A stretch of DNA of 64,000 nt from Tetradesmus obliquus (taxonomy: Eukaryota > Chlorophyta > Chlorophyceae > Sphaeropleales > Scenedesmaceae), in assembly GCA_030272155.1 (NCBI GenBank), contig CP126195.1, positions 3,207,001 through 3,271,000 of the forward strand, in the 5' to 3' direction. Below are positions 22,197-32,744 of this stretch, one piece after another. Below the pieces are notes generated by a model. It did not search any database. It saw only the letters and a list, made by a program, of their open reading frames with translations, and was not told the DNA's origin. Position 1 is the first letter of the stretch. Every line of letters begins with the position of its first letter. Made by a program: the position numbers and the translations under genes.

Positions 22197-24837
22197 GCCG
22201 CTAGCTTCAACAGTCTGCAGCAGCAGCGACTTCAGCGAGCCTGCTGCTGCTGCTGCTGGTGCCACATCAGCAGCAGCGCTGTCACTCGCAGCAGGAGAGC
22301 CTGCGAGCTGCTCCTGCTGATGCTGCTGCAGCAGCTGCTTCCAGTGCTGCTGCTGCTTCCGGCTGCGCAAGCTTCCGCCTAAGCTGCCGGCGCTGCTGCC
22401 ACTGCTGCTGTAATGTAGCAGCGCGTCAGCCGAGGGCAGAGCACCACCACGCAGGTGATTAGGACTCCCAGCAGGATCAGCTTGCTGCACGATCTGCTGC
22501 TGTTGCTGCTGCTGCTCTCCATATTGCTGTTGCACCGCTGGCTGCTGCGCTGCTAGTACTTCCTGCTGCTGCTGCTGTTGTACTGCCTGGCCTTGCTGTG
22601 CTACTGTCCCAGCTTGCTGCTGCGCCTGCTGCTGCTGCTGCTGCTGTTGTTGCGGCAGACGCAGCTGCTCTATCTGTGTTGGCATCTGCGGCATCTGCTG
22701 GACTTGCATTTCCAGTGGCTCTGCCTGCCCTGCAACCTGGCTGTGTGGCTGTGCTGGCTCATCAGCTGCTGCTGCTACTGCACAAGCTTCTACTGGCCCT
22801 GCCGCCTCTGCCGGCCCTGCTGCTGCTGCTGCTGCTGTCGAATCTGCTGCTGGTTCCTGCTGCATTGCAGCATCCGCTGCTGACGAGCTGCTGCCCGCTT
22901 CCTGCTGTTGCTGCTGCTGTGGTAAGTCTGATGCTGTATCAGTTACAACCGTGCTGACCTGCTGTGCAGGCTTGCCTGACCCAGCAGCAGCAGCAACAGG
23001 GAGGCTGTTACATGGCTGTATGCTGGGCCAGTCCCCTAGCTGCCCACTGCCGGACAGACCAAAGGAAGCAGAGCGCAGCGCCGGCTGCTGCTCTTGCTGC
23101 TGCCTGCTGCTGTCGCCGCTGCCTGCTGGCACTTCAGCAGCAGCAACAGCAGGACTTGCAGAGCACAGCAGCAGCGAGCCCTCCTGCATCAGATCACTCG
23201 GCAGCCGAGCAAACTCAGCGCTGCTGATGGCGCTGCCCTCGCTGCTGCTGCTGCCGCTGCTGCTGCTGCTATGGCTGTCACTCCGCTGCAGCGCCTGTGC
23301 AGCGCCATCAGCAGCGGAGGCAGCAGCTGCTGCTGAAACAGCAGCAGCAGCAGCACTATCAGCTCCAGCAGCCTCTGCAGCAGGCTCAGGCACAGAAGAG
23401 GCAGGCCGGTCAGCAGTGTGCAGTGCAGCGCCAGCCTTGGCTGCAGCAGCAGCAGCTGCAGCAGAGCTGGGCGGCAATGGCGGCAAGCGTGACGAGCTGC
23501 TGCTTCTTGCCGGTCTTTCACGTGCCGCTGCTGCCGCTGCAGCAGCAAGTTGCTCCTTGTCAAGCTCTACTGTGCGCAGCGATGCCCACAGCAAGTCTGT
23601 CATGGGCTCAGCTGCCGCATCAGCAGCGGATGCATTCAGGGGCTGCAGCTTTCGCCGCTGCAGCTCGTCCTGCTGCTGCTGCTGCTGCTGCTGGACAGCT
23701 GGCCCTGCATCTTTTGCTGATGCAAGGCTGCTGGGTTCATCTGCTGCTGGATCTCCCGCGGCTGCATCAGCGCTGCTGCTGTTATCCTGCCACTGCCCAA
23801 ACACACTGCCACCCCCCAAGCACACCAGCGGCTGGATAGGGCCGAACACTACCTGCTCATCTGAGCTCTGCCGCATGTGAACAGCACCGCTGCTGCTGCT
23901 GCTGATGCGTTGAGGGGCAGCAGCATCTGCAGCAGCTGAGTCCTCACCAGCCACAGCAGCATCCACATCTGCAGCTGTGTTGTGCGCATCTCCTGAACTG
24001 TGAACAGCAGCACTGTTGACACAGACAACTGCGGCAGGCTCTGCGTCCTGTCCGACAGCTGCAGCATCAGCTGGAGCTGGCATGGGAGTTGCTGTGCCTG
24101 CAGGATCCTCAGCTGCTGTGCTGCTGCATCCAGCAGCTGTTGCGGGCGATGCAGCTGCAGCAATCGCACTGCTGCCTGTGTCACCCTCATCATCTATGCT
24201 TGCTGCGCTGATGTAGCTGTCGGAAGCATGCACGTCTGCTGTTGACTGCTGCTGCTCTGGCTGCTCCTGCTCCTGCAGGCTTCCCTGCAGCTGCAACTGT
24301 TGAACCAGCTGGCCGTTGAGATGCTGCTGTTGCTGCTGCTGGTTGTATCGCGGCAGAGAGCGCTGCGACGACTCTGGTGAAGGTTCATCTGCACACTGTG
24401 AAGATGCATCATTCCAAACAGCGCTGTGCCCAGCACTCTCGCCTGGGGTAGACATGGCTGTGCTGTCGGCTGCATCTGGCCCATCACTGCTGGGGCTTTG
24501 TAAAGCTGCCTCATCCCCCTGCTCTACACTCCCCTGCAGTTGCAGGACAACAGCAGCAGAGAGCAGCAGCAGCAACAGCGGTTTTGCACTCCAGCTGCTG
24601 TTCAGGCGACACAGAGACACAAACTGCCGCTTGATACCGGTATTAATGTGTTTATTTATAATATTTCATGATCAGCAACAGCTGCCATGGCGTGCATGCG
24701 GCACAGTACAGAGCACATACTGCTTGACAGAACATCATCAATACCTGCTCTTCCTCGGACCCGGTCAGCAGTCTCCAAAGCAGCATAACGCCTCCGGCGG
24801 TAGTTAAAGTAGCGGATGTGATGACCAGTGGGTTCAT
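17898..24837 (-). CDS. KAPP-like protein phosphatase: membrane anchor, FHA domain, PP2C domain, seven exons
   Basis: Exons: 24837-24745, 24623-21543, 21248-21141, 20606-19773, 19577-19497, 19097-18718, 18498-17898; phases agree, about 1725 aa. Exon 1 encodes a hydrophobic segment (LVITSATLTTAGGVMLLWRL). Exon 2 has no in-frame ATG before its second hydrophobic stretch, so exon 1 is inferred; an alternative start is Met 24455. About 980 residues of S/A/Q-rich low complexity follow. The FHA domain reads ELVIGRSPVS, then DQEISGRHACLTW, then WQLADAGSLNGTMLNG, with the phosphothreonine-binding G-R, S, H and N residues present. The PP2C domain has CEDVVAW, FCVFDGHHS, GCTATALL, ANVGDSMALL, VVASDGLWDVVS and SKDDISIMVLHV, so the metal-binding aspartates are kept. 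The usual DGHGG is DGHHS. In plants this order is that of kinase-associated protein phosphatase, which binds phosphorylated receptor kinases at membranes. Confidence 0.82.
18910..18946. repeat. Poly-Gln (CTG on plus) tract in the PP2C domain
   Basis: About twelve CTG units on the plus strand encode a polyglutamine run inside the PP2C domain, between the DGHHS motif and the TATALL strand, where a loop insertion would be tolerated. Confidence 0.9.
19093..19245 (-). repeat. Copy of the acceptor and first codons of the PP2C exon
   Basis: The real exon starts at 19097 after GTGTGCCTGCAG and encodes VGLFCVFDGH. The same acceptor sequence recurs with an apparent exon start at 19206, encoding VGLC before diverging. 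The offset is 109 bases and the copy lies in the upstream intron. Confidence 0.7.
20884..21180 (-). repeat. Three tandem copies of the 3' end of the FHA exon
   Basis: The end of the FHA exon with its donor (gctcaccagctgccagcag on plus, at 21135) recurs at 21028 and 20902, at spacings of 107 and 126 bases. Each copy keeps CAGCTG|GTGAGC on the coding strand, so three potential donors lie in a row. The two downstream copies also share about 120 bases with each other. Confidence 0.85.
22138..22190. repeat. (GCA)n/(CAG)n tract coding poly-Ala
   Basis: Seventeen to eighteen units within exon 2 of the FHA-PP2C gene. Read on the minus strand in frame, it gives a run of about 17 alanines. Confidence 0.95.
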
Positions 24838-26000
24838 TCAGGCCACGCCAGCGTTGAACAGAACTCAACTGGCCATCAACCAGCTCCCAAGCCATTCGCC
24901 TGCCTTTTGTTCCTTCGCATCATTTAGAATAATTTCTGAGATGTGCTACCGCATCATGTAGAGGTCGAGCAGGGCAGCCAGAATCTGTGCAACTTCGGAA
25001 AGAAAGATGCAACGTTTTCAAACGCCCGTAAGCACTTTTGTCGAAGCACTGGTCGTGTGTGCCGCGAACATGGTGTATGCTTACACGGTGTGGGGTTGGC
25101 TGTGGTGGTGTTGGGGTGACTACACCACAACCTGCATGCGTGCCGTCTGGGCATATGGACAGAAATTGCTTTGTCTTTGGCTTCTTTTGAATTTTACAGC
25201 ACAAGACAGCGAGACAGGCTCGGTACACCTCTTGCAGGCAAACCTTGGTGTTGATGCTCTGCTGAACATGACCAAGGGACATCACCAGCCAAGGGCCACA
25301 AAGCAGGGATAGTTTACACTGTATACGTGGTAGACCAGATGAGTCAGCCGACGACCAGCCGTATGGCCAAGCAGCCAGCTGCTTGCAGAACCAAATTCGC
25401 AACAACTGCAACAACTGTAAGAGGAGAAACAGCTACATTCAATGCTGTCGCTGCTGCAGTCAACAGAAACAGAAGCTGTGCCGTAGAACTGTAGACATCA
25501 TGCCAGCTGCCTTAAGCACCAGGACATCAGCATGATACTTGCTGAACGCACCTGCCAGCTGGCTGCTGCCAGACACTCATGAGCTGATCAGCCAATTGTG
25601 CGAGAACTCAAGGAGTCCATGAGACCGCTGAGATGCCGCAGAAGCTCAATTGTACAAAAACAAACAAGAACCCCATGATACCGCTTTTAAAGCTTCTCTT
25701 CATACCAGCTTCAAGTTTATGCCGCAGTACATGCAGGCACAGCCAGAGGCACTCTGCCGCAGCTAACCCAATGTTGACATCACACAGGTGCTGATGCGAG
25801 CATGCATATGGCTTCCACAACATGCCTGATCTGTGAACGATATGAAAATATTGCCAAACTTAAAACCAACCGTTGCTCAACGTTTGCATCCCTGTCTACA
25901 AACCCATGTGAATCAATGTGCGTCAGCTGAGCTGCCAGTAATGCTGTGTCTGATGACCACACACACGCTCTACCTAGCGCTACAGCCTGCTTGAGTGCCC
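24838..26000. other. Intergenic region without a recognised gene
   Basis: This lies between the start of the FHA-PP2C gene and the 3' flank of the AAAP transporter. ORFs at 24920-25414 (minus) and 25007-25312 (plus) overlap and show no domain. The part next to 24837 should hold the phosphatase promoter. Confidence 0.45.
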
Positions 26001-26279
26001 CTCATGCTGCAGCCAGCACTAGCTTCAGCTGCAGGCTCTGGTACGCTGACGTGGCACCCACACTGGCACCCGTGCTATAGCCTGCTAGTGCCCCTCATGC
26101 TGCAGCCAGTGCCAGCTTCAGCTGCAGGCTCTGGTGCGCTGACGTGGCACCCACACTGGCACCCGTGCTATAGCCTGCTAGTGTCCCTCATGCTGCAGCC
26201 AGCTTCAGCTGCAGGCTCTGGTACGCTGATGTGGCACCCACACTGGCACACGCCACACCCAGCAGCAGCACAGCAGCAT
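26001..26279 (-). repeat. 93-bp unit in three tandem copies spanning the AAAP stop codon
   Basis: The sequence ctcatgctgcagcc...gctgcaggctctgg...tggcacccacactggcac begins at 26001, 26094 and 26187. Both periods are exactly 93 bases (31 codons). The copy at 26187 contains the stop and the last about 30 codons of the transporter; the other two lie in its 3' flank. Confidence 0.9.
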
Positions 26280-27181
26280 CCAGCGCCAGGCCCCACAGCG
26301 GCAGCCGCTGCCGCATCAGCACAGCATGCATCAGCGCTGGAATTATGAGGCTGATGCTCATGGTGAGCAGCGCGCCAACAAAGGCCATGAGGTCCGCTAC
26401 GTAAGGCAGCGACAGCGCAGTGGCGCAGCACGCCGCAGCCAGGCCTGCAGGGCAAGCACGGCAACGATTAATTTACTGTAAGCTAAAGCCGCAGCAGGCA
26501 AGGGCAGCTGTGCGCGTGGTGCAGGTTCAAGGCAAGCATCGACCAAGAACTACAACGCCACATTACTCTGGATAGACCTGTGTCAGTTGCCGTTGTCACT
26601 TGGCCTGCCCACTGCTTAAACATCGAGCAGTCCAGGCGCCCTTACTTACCTAGCCGTATGGCAGCGCGCACAGGGTACGGCGTCGACTGGCCACGGCCCA
26701 GCTGCTGCTGCACTGCTAGTGCCACTGGCTCCAGCGTCAGTGCAAAAGCACTGAAGGGGTTGCACAGCGTGAGGCATGTGCACAGCAGCGCGATGAGCGA
26801 CAGCGGCGGCAGGCTTGCTGTGATGACTGCTGAGGTGCTGCTGCCATACAGCGCGTAGCCAAAGCCTCCTAGCACGGTGCAGATTGCAGCGGTTATGGCG
26901 TAGCCCCAGGTGACAGCCCTGCAGATCAAGCGTGGTGCGCATGGGCTTAGCCTATTGTTGTGTGAGCTTTTGGTTGGTTGGTTTGTGGCATGTTGGATAG
27001 CAGAGGAGCAGCCGCTGCTGAAGACCAAGCTGTTGCATACTGAAGCTGGCGGCACTGGTGGCGCATCCCAGTGAAAACAGAATCAGCCTTGCAGGAGCAG
27101 CAGCAGTTCATGCAACATCCGTCTAAGCAGTGCAGGCGCACTGCAGCTGAACCCAGAACCGCTTGCTGCTGTCAGGCCGCC

Positions 27182-27228
<47 letters not shown>

Positions 27229-28650
27229 CGCTGCTGCTGCTGGCTGCTGCTGCTGTGATGGCTCACTTGGGGGCAGCTGCCGGTTGTGCCATGGACTGCT
27301 GCACAATAGGGAAGGTGCTGTGGCCGGCATACACAAAGGCAAGCACACCCAGCACTTGGGGCAGCGTCTGCAGCTTCAGCAAGGTGGTGTCTGCTAGCGC
27401 AGACAGCGCTGCACTGCCGCCGCTGCAGAACAGCCCTGCCAGCTGCAGACACAAAGGAAGCAAGGAACAGCGGCAGCCAACGATCAGCATATGCAGCAAG
27501 CACAGGGTTGAGGGCGGCACAGCAAACTTGTTGCAATAGTAACACACTGCCGGTGGCAGAGACCAGCGCACAGCACGGCAGTTGCTTTATAGGCTGAAAG
27601 AACAACCAGCAGTGCAGTTAGGAGGCTTGCTCGCTCGCTTGGAATGCCAAATCAACTCCTATAGCGAACACGTACACACATACACGGCCTGCACACACAA
27701 ACACAGCACCGTGTGCTAACATATCTGTTGAGCTTGCGCCAACCGCTTGTTGTTCCATGTCATCACACACACCGCCAGTCAAATTAACATACCCTCGCCG
27801 GTCCACGTAACACAAACTCACCGCGAAGCCCACTGTGGCAGCCGCCATCACACCCAGTGCCCCCAGCACTGACAGTGCATTCAGATCAGGCAGCAGCACT
27901 GTGGGCACCATCAGCACACACGCCAGCAGCCCAAAGCCACTGGGGCCTGCCAGCTGTGTAATGGTTGCTCCCAGCTGCGTGTTGGCCAGCAGCGTTGCTA
28001 GCGTCTCAGCCTGCAGGGGCATCAGCGGTTGTTTGAGGAGATGCTGCTGCAAGCCACAGTAATGCCTGGGTTGAAAGACTTTGGCAATCTCCTTGGCTGA
28101 GCTGTATGACAAAACCATGATGATGTGGAAGGGTGGACCAGCTCAGGTCCTGTGCTGATGGTTGGCTGCTACAGCACCCATCTTTTGCAGGCAAGTGCTG
28201 CTGGCTTGGCAGTTGATCAGAAGGCGTAACAGGGCGGTGCAGCAACAGAAGCACTTCATGCGTGCAGAACAAGTTCAGCTGGCGCCTGAATAACCACCCG
28301 ACTGGCGATTGAGCCTAACACTGACCATGGCAGCGAGCTACATGCAAAATTGGCTGAGGCATAGCCAATACCACTGCAATGCTGATCCCCAGCCCCTCAC
28401 ACCTCTCACCTCCAGCACGACGTACACGCAGCAGATGCCTAGCAGCTCAGCATACATGATGCCGCTGACAACAGCAAGCCCCAGCTGACCAAATGCACGG
28501 CCAGCAACAGCCTCATACCCAGCCTTGTACGGCACAGCCAGCTGCACCCTGCTGCTGCTGTTGCTGCTGCTGTCCGCTTTTGATCCAATGGCACTGACAG
28601 CTGAGTCAGCCCGCGGAGCAGCTGTTGGGTCGCCTGTTTCTGCTCCTGTA

Positions 28651-28697
<47 letters not shown>

Positions 28698-29372
28698 GCT
28701 TTCATGGTCTACCATTCGGCAGCACTGCAGCAGAGCGTGCCCAGTGTAGCAGAAGACAGCTCCCAGGAGCCACAACACCGCCAGGGCTGCCCAGCCACCT
28801 TGCCTGCAAGCACAGCAGTGCAGTGTACACATCCAGCACATGCCGCATACTGATCTGAATGTTTTCACTGCTCAATGTTTGTTGCAGGAAACACATTAAA
28901 GCTCAGGCAGGAAGTGTTGCTGCATGTTGAACGGTGTGCTTTCGCATGTTGGTTCATGTGCGTGCACATGCGCGCACGCGCACGTGCACATGCGCAAGTG
29001 GCAGCACATGACTCACCTGCATGCGAAAGGTATGCTGACATAACCTGCACCCATGATGACATTGACCAGGTTGAAGACTGTTGCAGGCATTGCTGCCCCT
29101 TTTGGCGCTCCAGCAGCGGCATCAGCACTGCTCTCCTGCTGCTGTGCCCATTGGTCGCCAAACGCGCCATCAGCAGCAGCAGCTTGCAGGCGCCAGTGCT
29201 GGCTGGTCGCTAGTGTAGCTCTGTTACTCGCATGTCTGTGGTGCAGCTGGCGGGCACTGTGTCTGCTGCTGAGAGCTAGCTTTGCCCCGAATGGGTGCCA
29301 GGTGCTACTGCTGCTGCCGCTGCTGTATCTGCTGCACGCGCGGCTGTTGATCGCGGGATCTATGAAGCCCAT
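26188..29372 (-). CDS. Amino-acid/auxin permease family (AAAP/AVT-like) transporter, six exons
   Basis: Exons: 29372-29017, 28803-28410, 28010-27822, 27442-27267, 26918-26650, 26444-26188; phases agree, 546 aa. The AAAP signature at the first membrane helix, NLVNVIMGAGYVSIPFACR, is followed by helices such as WAALAVLWLLGAVFCYTGHA and ELLGICCVYVVLE. Mid-protein, FVYAGHSTFPIVQQSMAQP matches the H-x-x-x-P segment of vacuolar AVT1-like members. Later helices include ITAAICTVLGGFGYALYG and LPLWGLALDAAVLLLGVA. Family knowledge suggests proton-coupled amino-acid transport at a vacuolar or plasma membrane; the substrate is unknown. The first about 90 residues are a soluble S/A/R-rich tail. A poly-Ala loop (28650-28697) interrupts the loop after helix 2. 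Intron 4 begins with CAG repeats. The first ATG of the open frame was used, and it could be shorter. Confidence 0.85.
27180..27258. repeat. CAG/CTG tract at the 5' end of AAAP intron 4
   Basis: Interrupted GCT repeats on the plus strand are CAG on the coding strand. They start about ten bases after the donor at 27266. Confidence 0.85.
28650..28697. repeat. (GCT)n tract coding poly-Ala in the AAAP gene
   Basis: About 15 units on the plus strand, read in frame on the minus strand as a run of alanines in a loop between predicted membrane helices. Confidence 0.9.
28957..28998. other. Alternating purine-pyrimidine palindromic tract
   Basis: The sequence gtgcgtgcacatgcgcgcac then gcgcacgtgcacatgcgc alternates purines and pyrimidines almost without a break and is partly palindromic, favouring Z-DNA or a cruciform. 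It lies in intron 1 of the transporter gene. Confidence 0.6.
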
Positions 29373-31316
29373 TGCTCAGGCTAATCTTAGCTTTCTTACT
29401 CTACGCAAAGATCGACATTGCCAGGCTGCAAAACCTAGTCGCCTGAGGAGACCGAGCATGCACTTGAACACGTCGAAAGCAGTGTTATGGTCGATATACG
29501 GCAGTTGCTTGGTAGACACATGGTGGCAAGTCACATCAGCCAGAGTATCTGAAGGGTGACAGAGCTGCAACCGCGTCAGTGACGCAGGTAAGCAACACAC
29601 GTGACTGCCTCGATCCTCAACAATTGGTTACCAAACGCCTCTTGCAAGTGAGGCTGTCAAAGGCTCTTGTCACTCCAGGGAGCATGGGCCAGTACAACTG
29701 TACTGGCACAACACGGAATGGCCAGCATCCAGCATCCCACAATCCTTTGCCAGCACTACCGCACTTCCCATGACCTCCAACTGAGCAAGTTATAGCACTG
29801 GATCGCCTACTGCAGCTACGCTATTCCAATAAACACGCCTGGGCACCACACAGGAGCACCAGGACAATCATAGTCCATGATGCGGCGCGCACAAACCTGC
29901 TGGTGCCCCTGCCCAAGTGCTGGAACAGCAAGGCCAGCTAGGCAGTGCTGGGCTATTCTGAACAGCTGTGAAAATCACTTATGATGTGGTAAGAAGCAGG
30001 GTCGGTTGTCCAGTGGCTGTGCCAAAGGATGGCACGTGTTGGTGTGTCGTGGCTTGTGATGTGGCGGAGTGGATGGTAACATGACAGTTTTTGGATGGTG
30101 TTACTACAATCATGTAGGGCACGAGACCACCTTTGAGTCAGCCGGGCAAGGTTGATGCCTGAGCAGCCTTGAAACACATTGTGACTCAGGCGGAATGAAG
30201 CATTGCTCCTGCTTCCATACCATGGCCACTGGCGATCAGGACCATTGGTGAACCCGTAGAAATTTTTTACAATGCATGGATGTGGCGTTGCTGGGTGCTG
30301 CTGGCTTCAACATGAACACATGGCCCTGCATACGCACGCCGCAGCGGCTGCGTACCTAGTAGCGTGGTGCACTCATGTCACAGACAGACGACGTGACGCC
30401 GTCACGTTCCTTCCGGGAAGGCATTGAAACAGGCCAATCTGGCGTATGAACATCAAGGAACGCAACTCTGTTGCAGTAATGCTGGAAACATGATGCCACC
30501 CTGCGAGCGTGGTGCAGCAGCCTGCTCAGCCAGATTGGCCTGTTTCAATGCCTTCCGTCACGTCGTCAGCTGAGCTGCTGTGCAGCATGCTGCAGCAGTA
30601 CGTGTACTGCGGTGCAAGTACATCTATCTCAGCAGTACAACGACCGCCTCAGGACGCCAACAATTGGCATTACTTGTGATGGTTTCGTCGCAATGCTATT
30701 TTATCGCGTTGGGTACAGCTACTGCCTGTCATGTGACATGTGACACTGTCGAGTGAAACATCCGATGCTCGGCACTCCAGGCAGGGCTGCAAGTCGTTTC
30801 GCACTGATATATTAATGAAGATAACGAAGCATTGCATTCAACGTTATATTGAGTGTTATAGCGTTGTGGCTGCAAGTCTTCTTTGTGCAAGCGGGAAAAG
30901 GGCTGCTCCCGCCAAAATGCACAACCCTGCATGGACGCATTATACGCCTGCGAGAAGCAAAACACAATTGATTGGCGCGGCAGACATTGAGGCACTGCAT
31001 TCTGCTTCCGAAATAGTCAACTGTCAGCAGCAGCCTCTGCCTTCAGTTTGCGCTGCACAGGACCACCTGAGAGCTGCATACACAGCTGCAGTGTGTTCAC
31101 GGCAACCATGTAGGCCTTATGCCAGGGGCGCAGGGCTGCCTGCGCACACCAACCTTGCATCACAACCATGACGTGGCAGCATGTTATGCTGGTGGCTAGG
31201 CTATGCCTGCTGGACTTCCAGGCAAGTTGCAATTTAAGGTGCATGCTCATGTTTTAGTAGGTACCTTACACAACCCCGTGTACACCAAAGATTTCCACCA
31301 ACCAACCAAAAGCAAA
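29373..31316. other. Intergenic region, no gene recognised
   Basis: Two genes point away from each other here: the AAAP transporter (minus) and the membrane/coiled-coil gene (plus). The region contains the inverted repeat at 30387-30567. Small ORFs at 29953-30177 (minus) and 30740-31171 (plus) have no recognisable content. Promoters for both genes should lie at its two ends. Confidence 0.5.
30387..30567. repeat. Inverted repeat, 26-bp perfect inner arms plus 12-bp outer arms
   Basis: gaaggcattgaaacaggcca (30417 onward, arm to 30442) is perfectly complementary to 30530-30555. Further out, gacgacgtgacg (30387-30398) pairs with 30556-30567; an 18-base segment interrupts only the left arm. The loop is 87 bases. 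It could be a MITE remnant, a hairpin RNA locus or a recombination relic. Confidence 0.85.
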
Positions 31317-32730
31317 ATGTTCTGCCCACTTTCCTCTGCTGCAAAGAAGCGCAACTTCTTCCGCCGGAGGGGCGCTGTGACCTCTGGTTCTGCCTTCATG
31401 GCTTATGCATGCCTCCTCTTTGTCCTTGCCTTGTGCCTGGGCGCCACTGCTGTCGCTCCCTCCCTATCCATCCATGCTGGCTGGGTTCCTGAGCCCGTAT
31501 CAGGCTTTCTGAGTGGCCCCTGGGTGCTCATCCTCATGGTTGCAGCAATGCTCATCGCTTGCGCCAAGCTCGTGTCGCTGTTCCTTTCCCGCAGGGCATG
31601 TGGAAACAGCAGCTGCCTGCCGGTCACATGGCAGCCCAAGAGCAGCACCCGCAACACATACCAGCGCCTTGCCAACTGCAGCTACATCTGCAGCTCCAGC
31701 GCCATGCAAAGCAGCAGCAGGTGTGCACCAGGCTAGCTAGATAGCAGCTGCAGCACTGCATGGCTTCCTTTTGTGGCAGGGAACCAGCAATGGCTGCAAA
31801 TAGTGCAACAAATCATCCTGCAAAAAGCAAATGCAACAGCCCATTTGTTCGTCACACCAGCTACTGCTGCTTCCCTGCTCACATCAGCTGCCATCCACTT
31901 GCTTTCGGCCAGTGGGTGCTGCAGCAATACAACAACACGATATGCAATGCTACACATTACAACATCGACTCCACCGCCTGGCGCATGCGCAGCTGTGCAC
32001 ACTGCACACCTCCAGCTGCAAGCTTTGCCATCTTTGCTGCTGTTCCTCACACCACGTGAATGGCGTGTTGCCTGGTGCCTGCAACTGTGCTTTTACCTTG
32101 CAGTGTGCCTGCTGACAGCACTGTGTACGTCAGCACCAAGGCCCCCGCCTGCCCTGACATGCCCAAGCAGCAGCCCAACAACAGCGCAGGCCCGCAGCGC
32201 GCAGTGCTTTGCATGCCCAGGGCCCCCCCCTCCCTGTTCGCTGGCATGCCTGGCGTGCGCAGCAGCAGTGACAAGGCGTTGACAAGCAGGTGAGAGGCCT
32301 TGCCTGTGTGGCTTGCACTGTGCATCACCTGCCTGTCAGGGAGCGACAGTAGCTATGCATGGCACAGAGGTGCTGCGTGCTGCCAAACCACCTGTGCATC
32401 AGCTGTCACCAGCTGGCCCTTGGGCTGTGTTGTGGCTGACCCACTCGCTGCTGCCTGTTTCCCGGTTCCTGCTCTCGCAGCGACAACTCAACCCCAGGCC
32501 GCGAGCAGCCACTGCAGCTCATCATACAGCTGCAGGACAACAACAGCGCCTCCACGGATGCCAGCCAGGCAGCAACCATTGCAACCCTGACCTGGAAGGT
32601 CACCACCCTCACCTCCAAGATCGACACCCTGCAGGAGCAGCTCAGCATGATCAGCACAAGCGGCAGGGTCAAGGCGATCAGCGCCCAGTTTGAGGCAAGC
32701 CGGCGGCAGGCAGCAGTGTTGGAGTGCTAA
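31317..32730 (+). CDS. Unknown protein: two N-terminal membrane helices, Cys-rich middle, C-terminal coiled coil, four exons
   Basis: Exons: 31317-31720, 31780-32055, 32104-32289, 32481-32730; phases agree and give 371 aa. The basic N-terminus (KKRNFFRRRG) precedes two hydrophobic helices, MAYACLLFVLALCLGATAVA and GPWVLILMVAAMLIACAKLV. A Cys- and Asn-rich region with NNTICNATHYNIDS (potential N-glycosylation) follows. The last exon encodes a coiled coil, TWKVTTLTSKIDTLQEQLSM, ending VLEC. The topology suggests a membrane protein with a lumenal or extracellular Cys-rich loop, but that is inference. It superficially recalls tetraspanins in having two early helices and paired Cys, but no CCG motif or fourth helix is seen, so that name is not used. 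Introns 1 and 2 are very short (59 and 48 bases). Degenerate repeat units follow the stop. Confidence 0.6.
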
Positions 32731-32744
32731 GGCGCAGGCAGAGC

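Noticed and set aside
31203-31316. Upstream extension of the membrane/coiled-coil protein to 31203
   Set aside because: The added 38 residues look like 5' UTR; Met 31317 gives a natural basic N-terminus.
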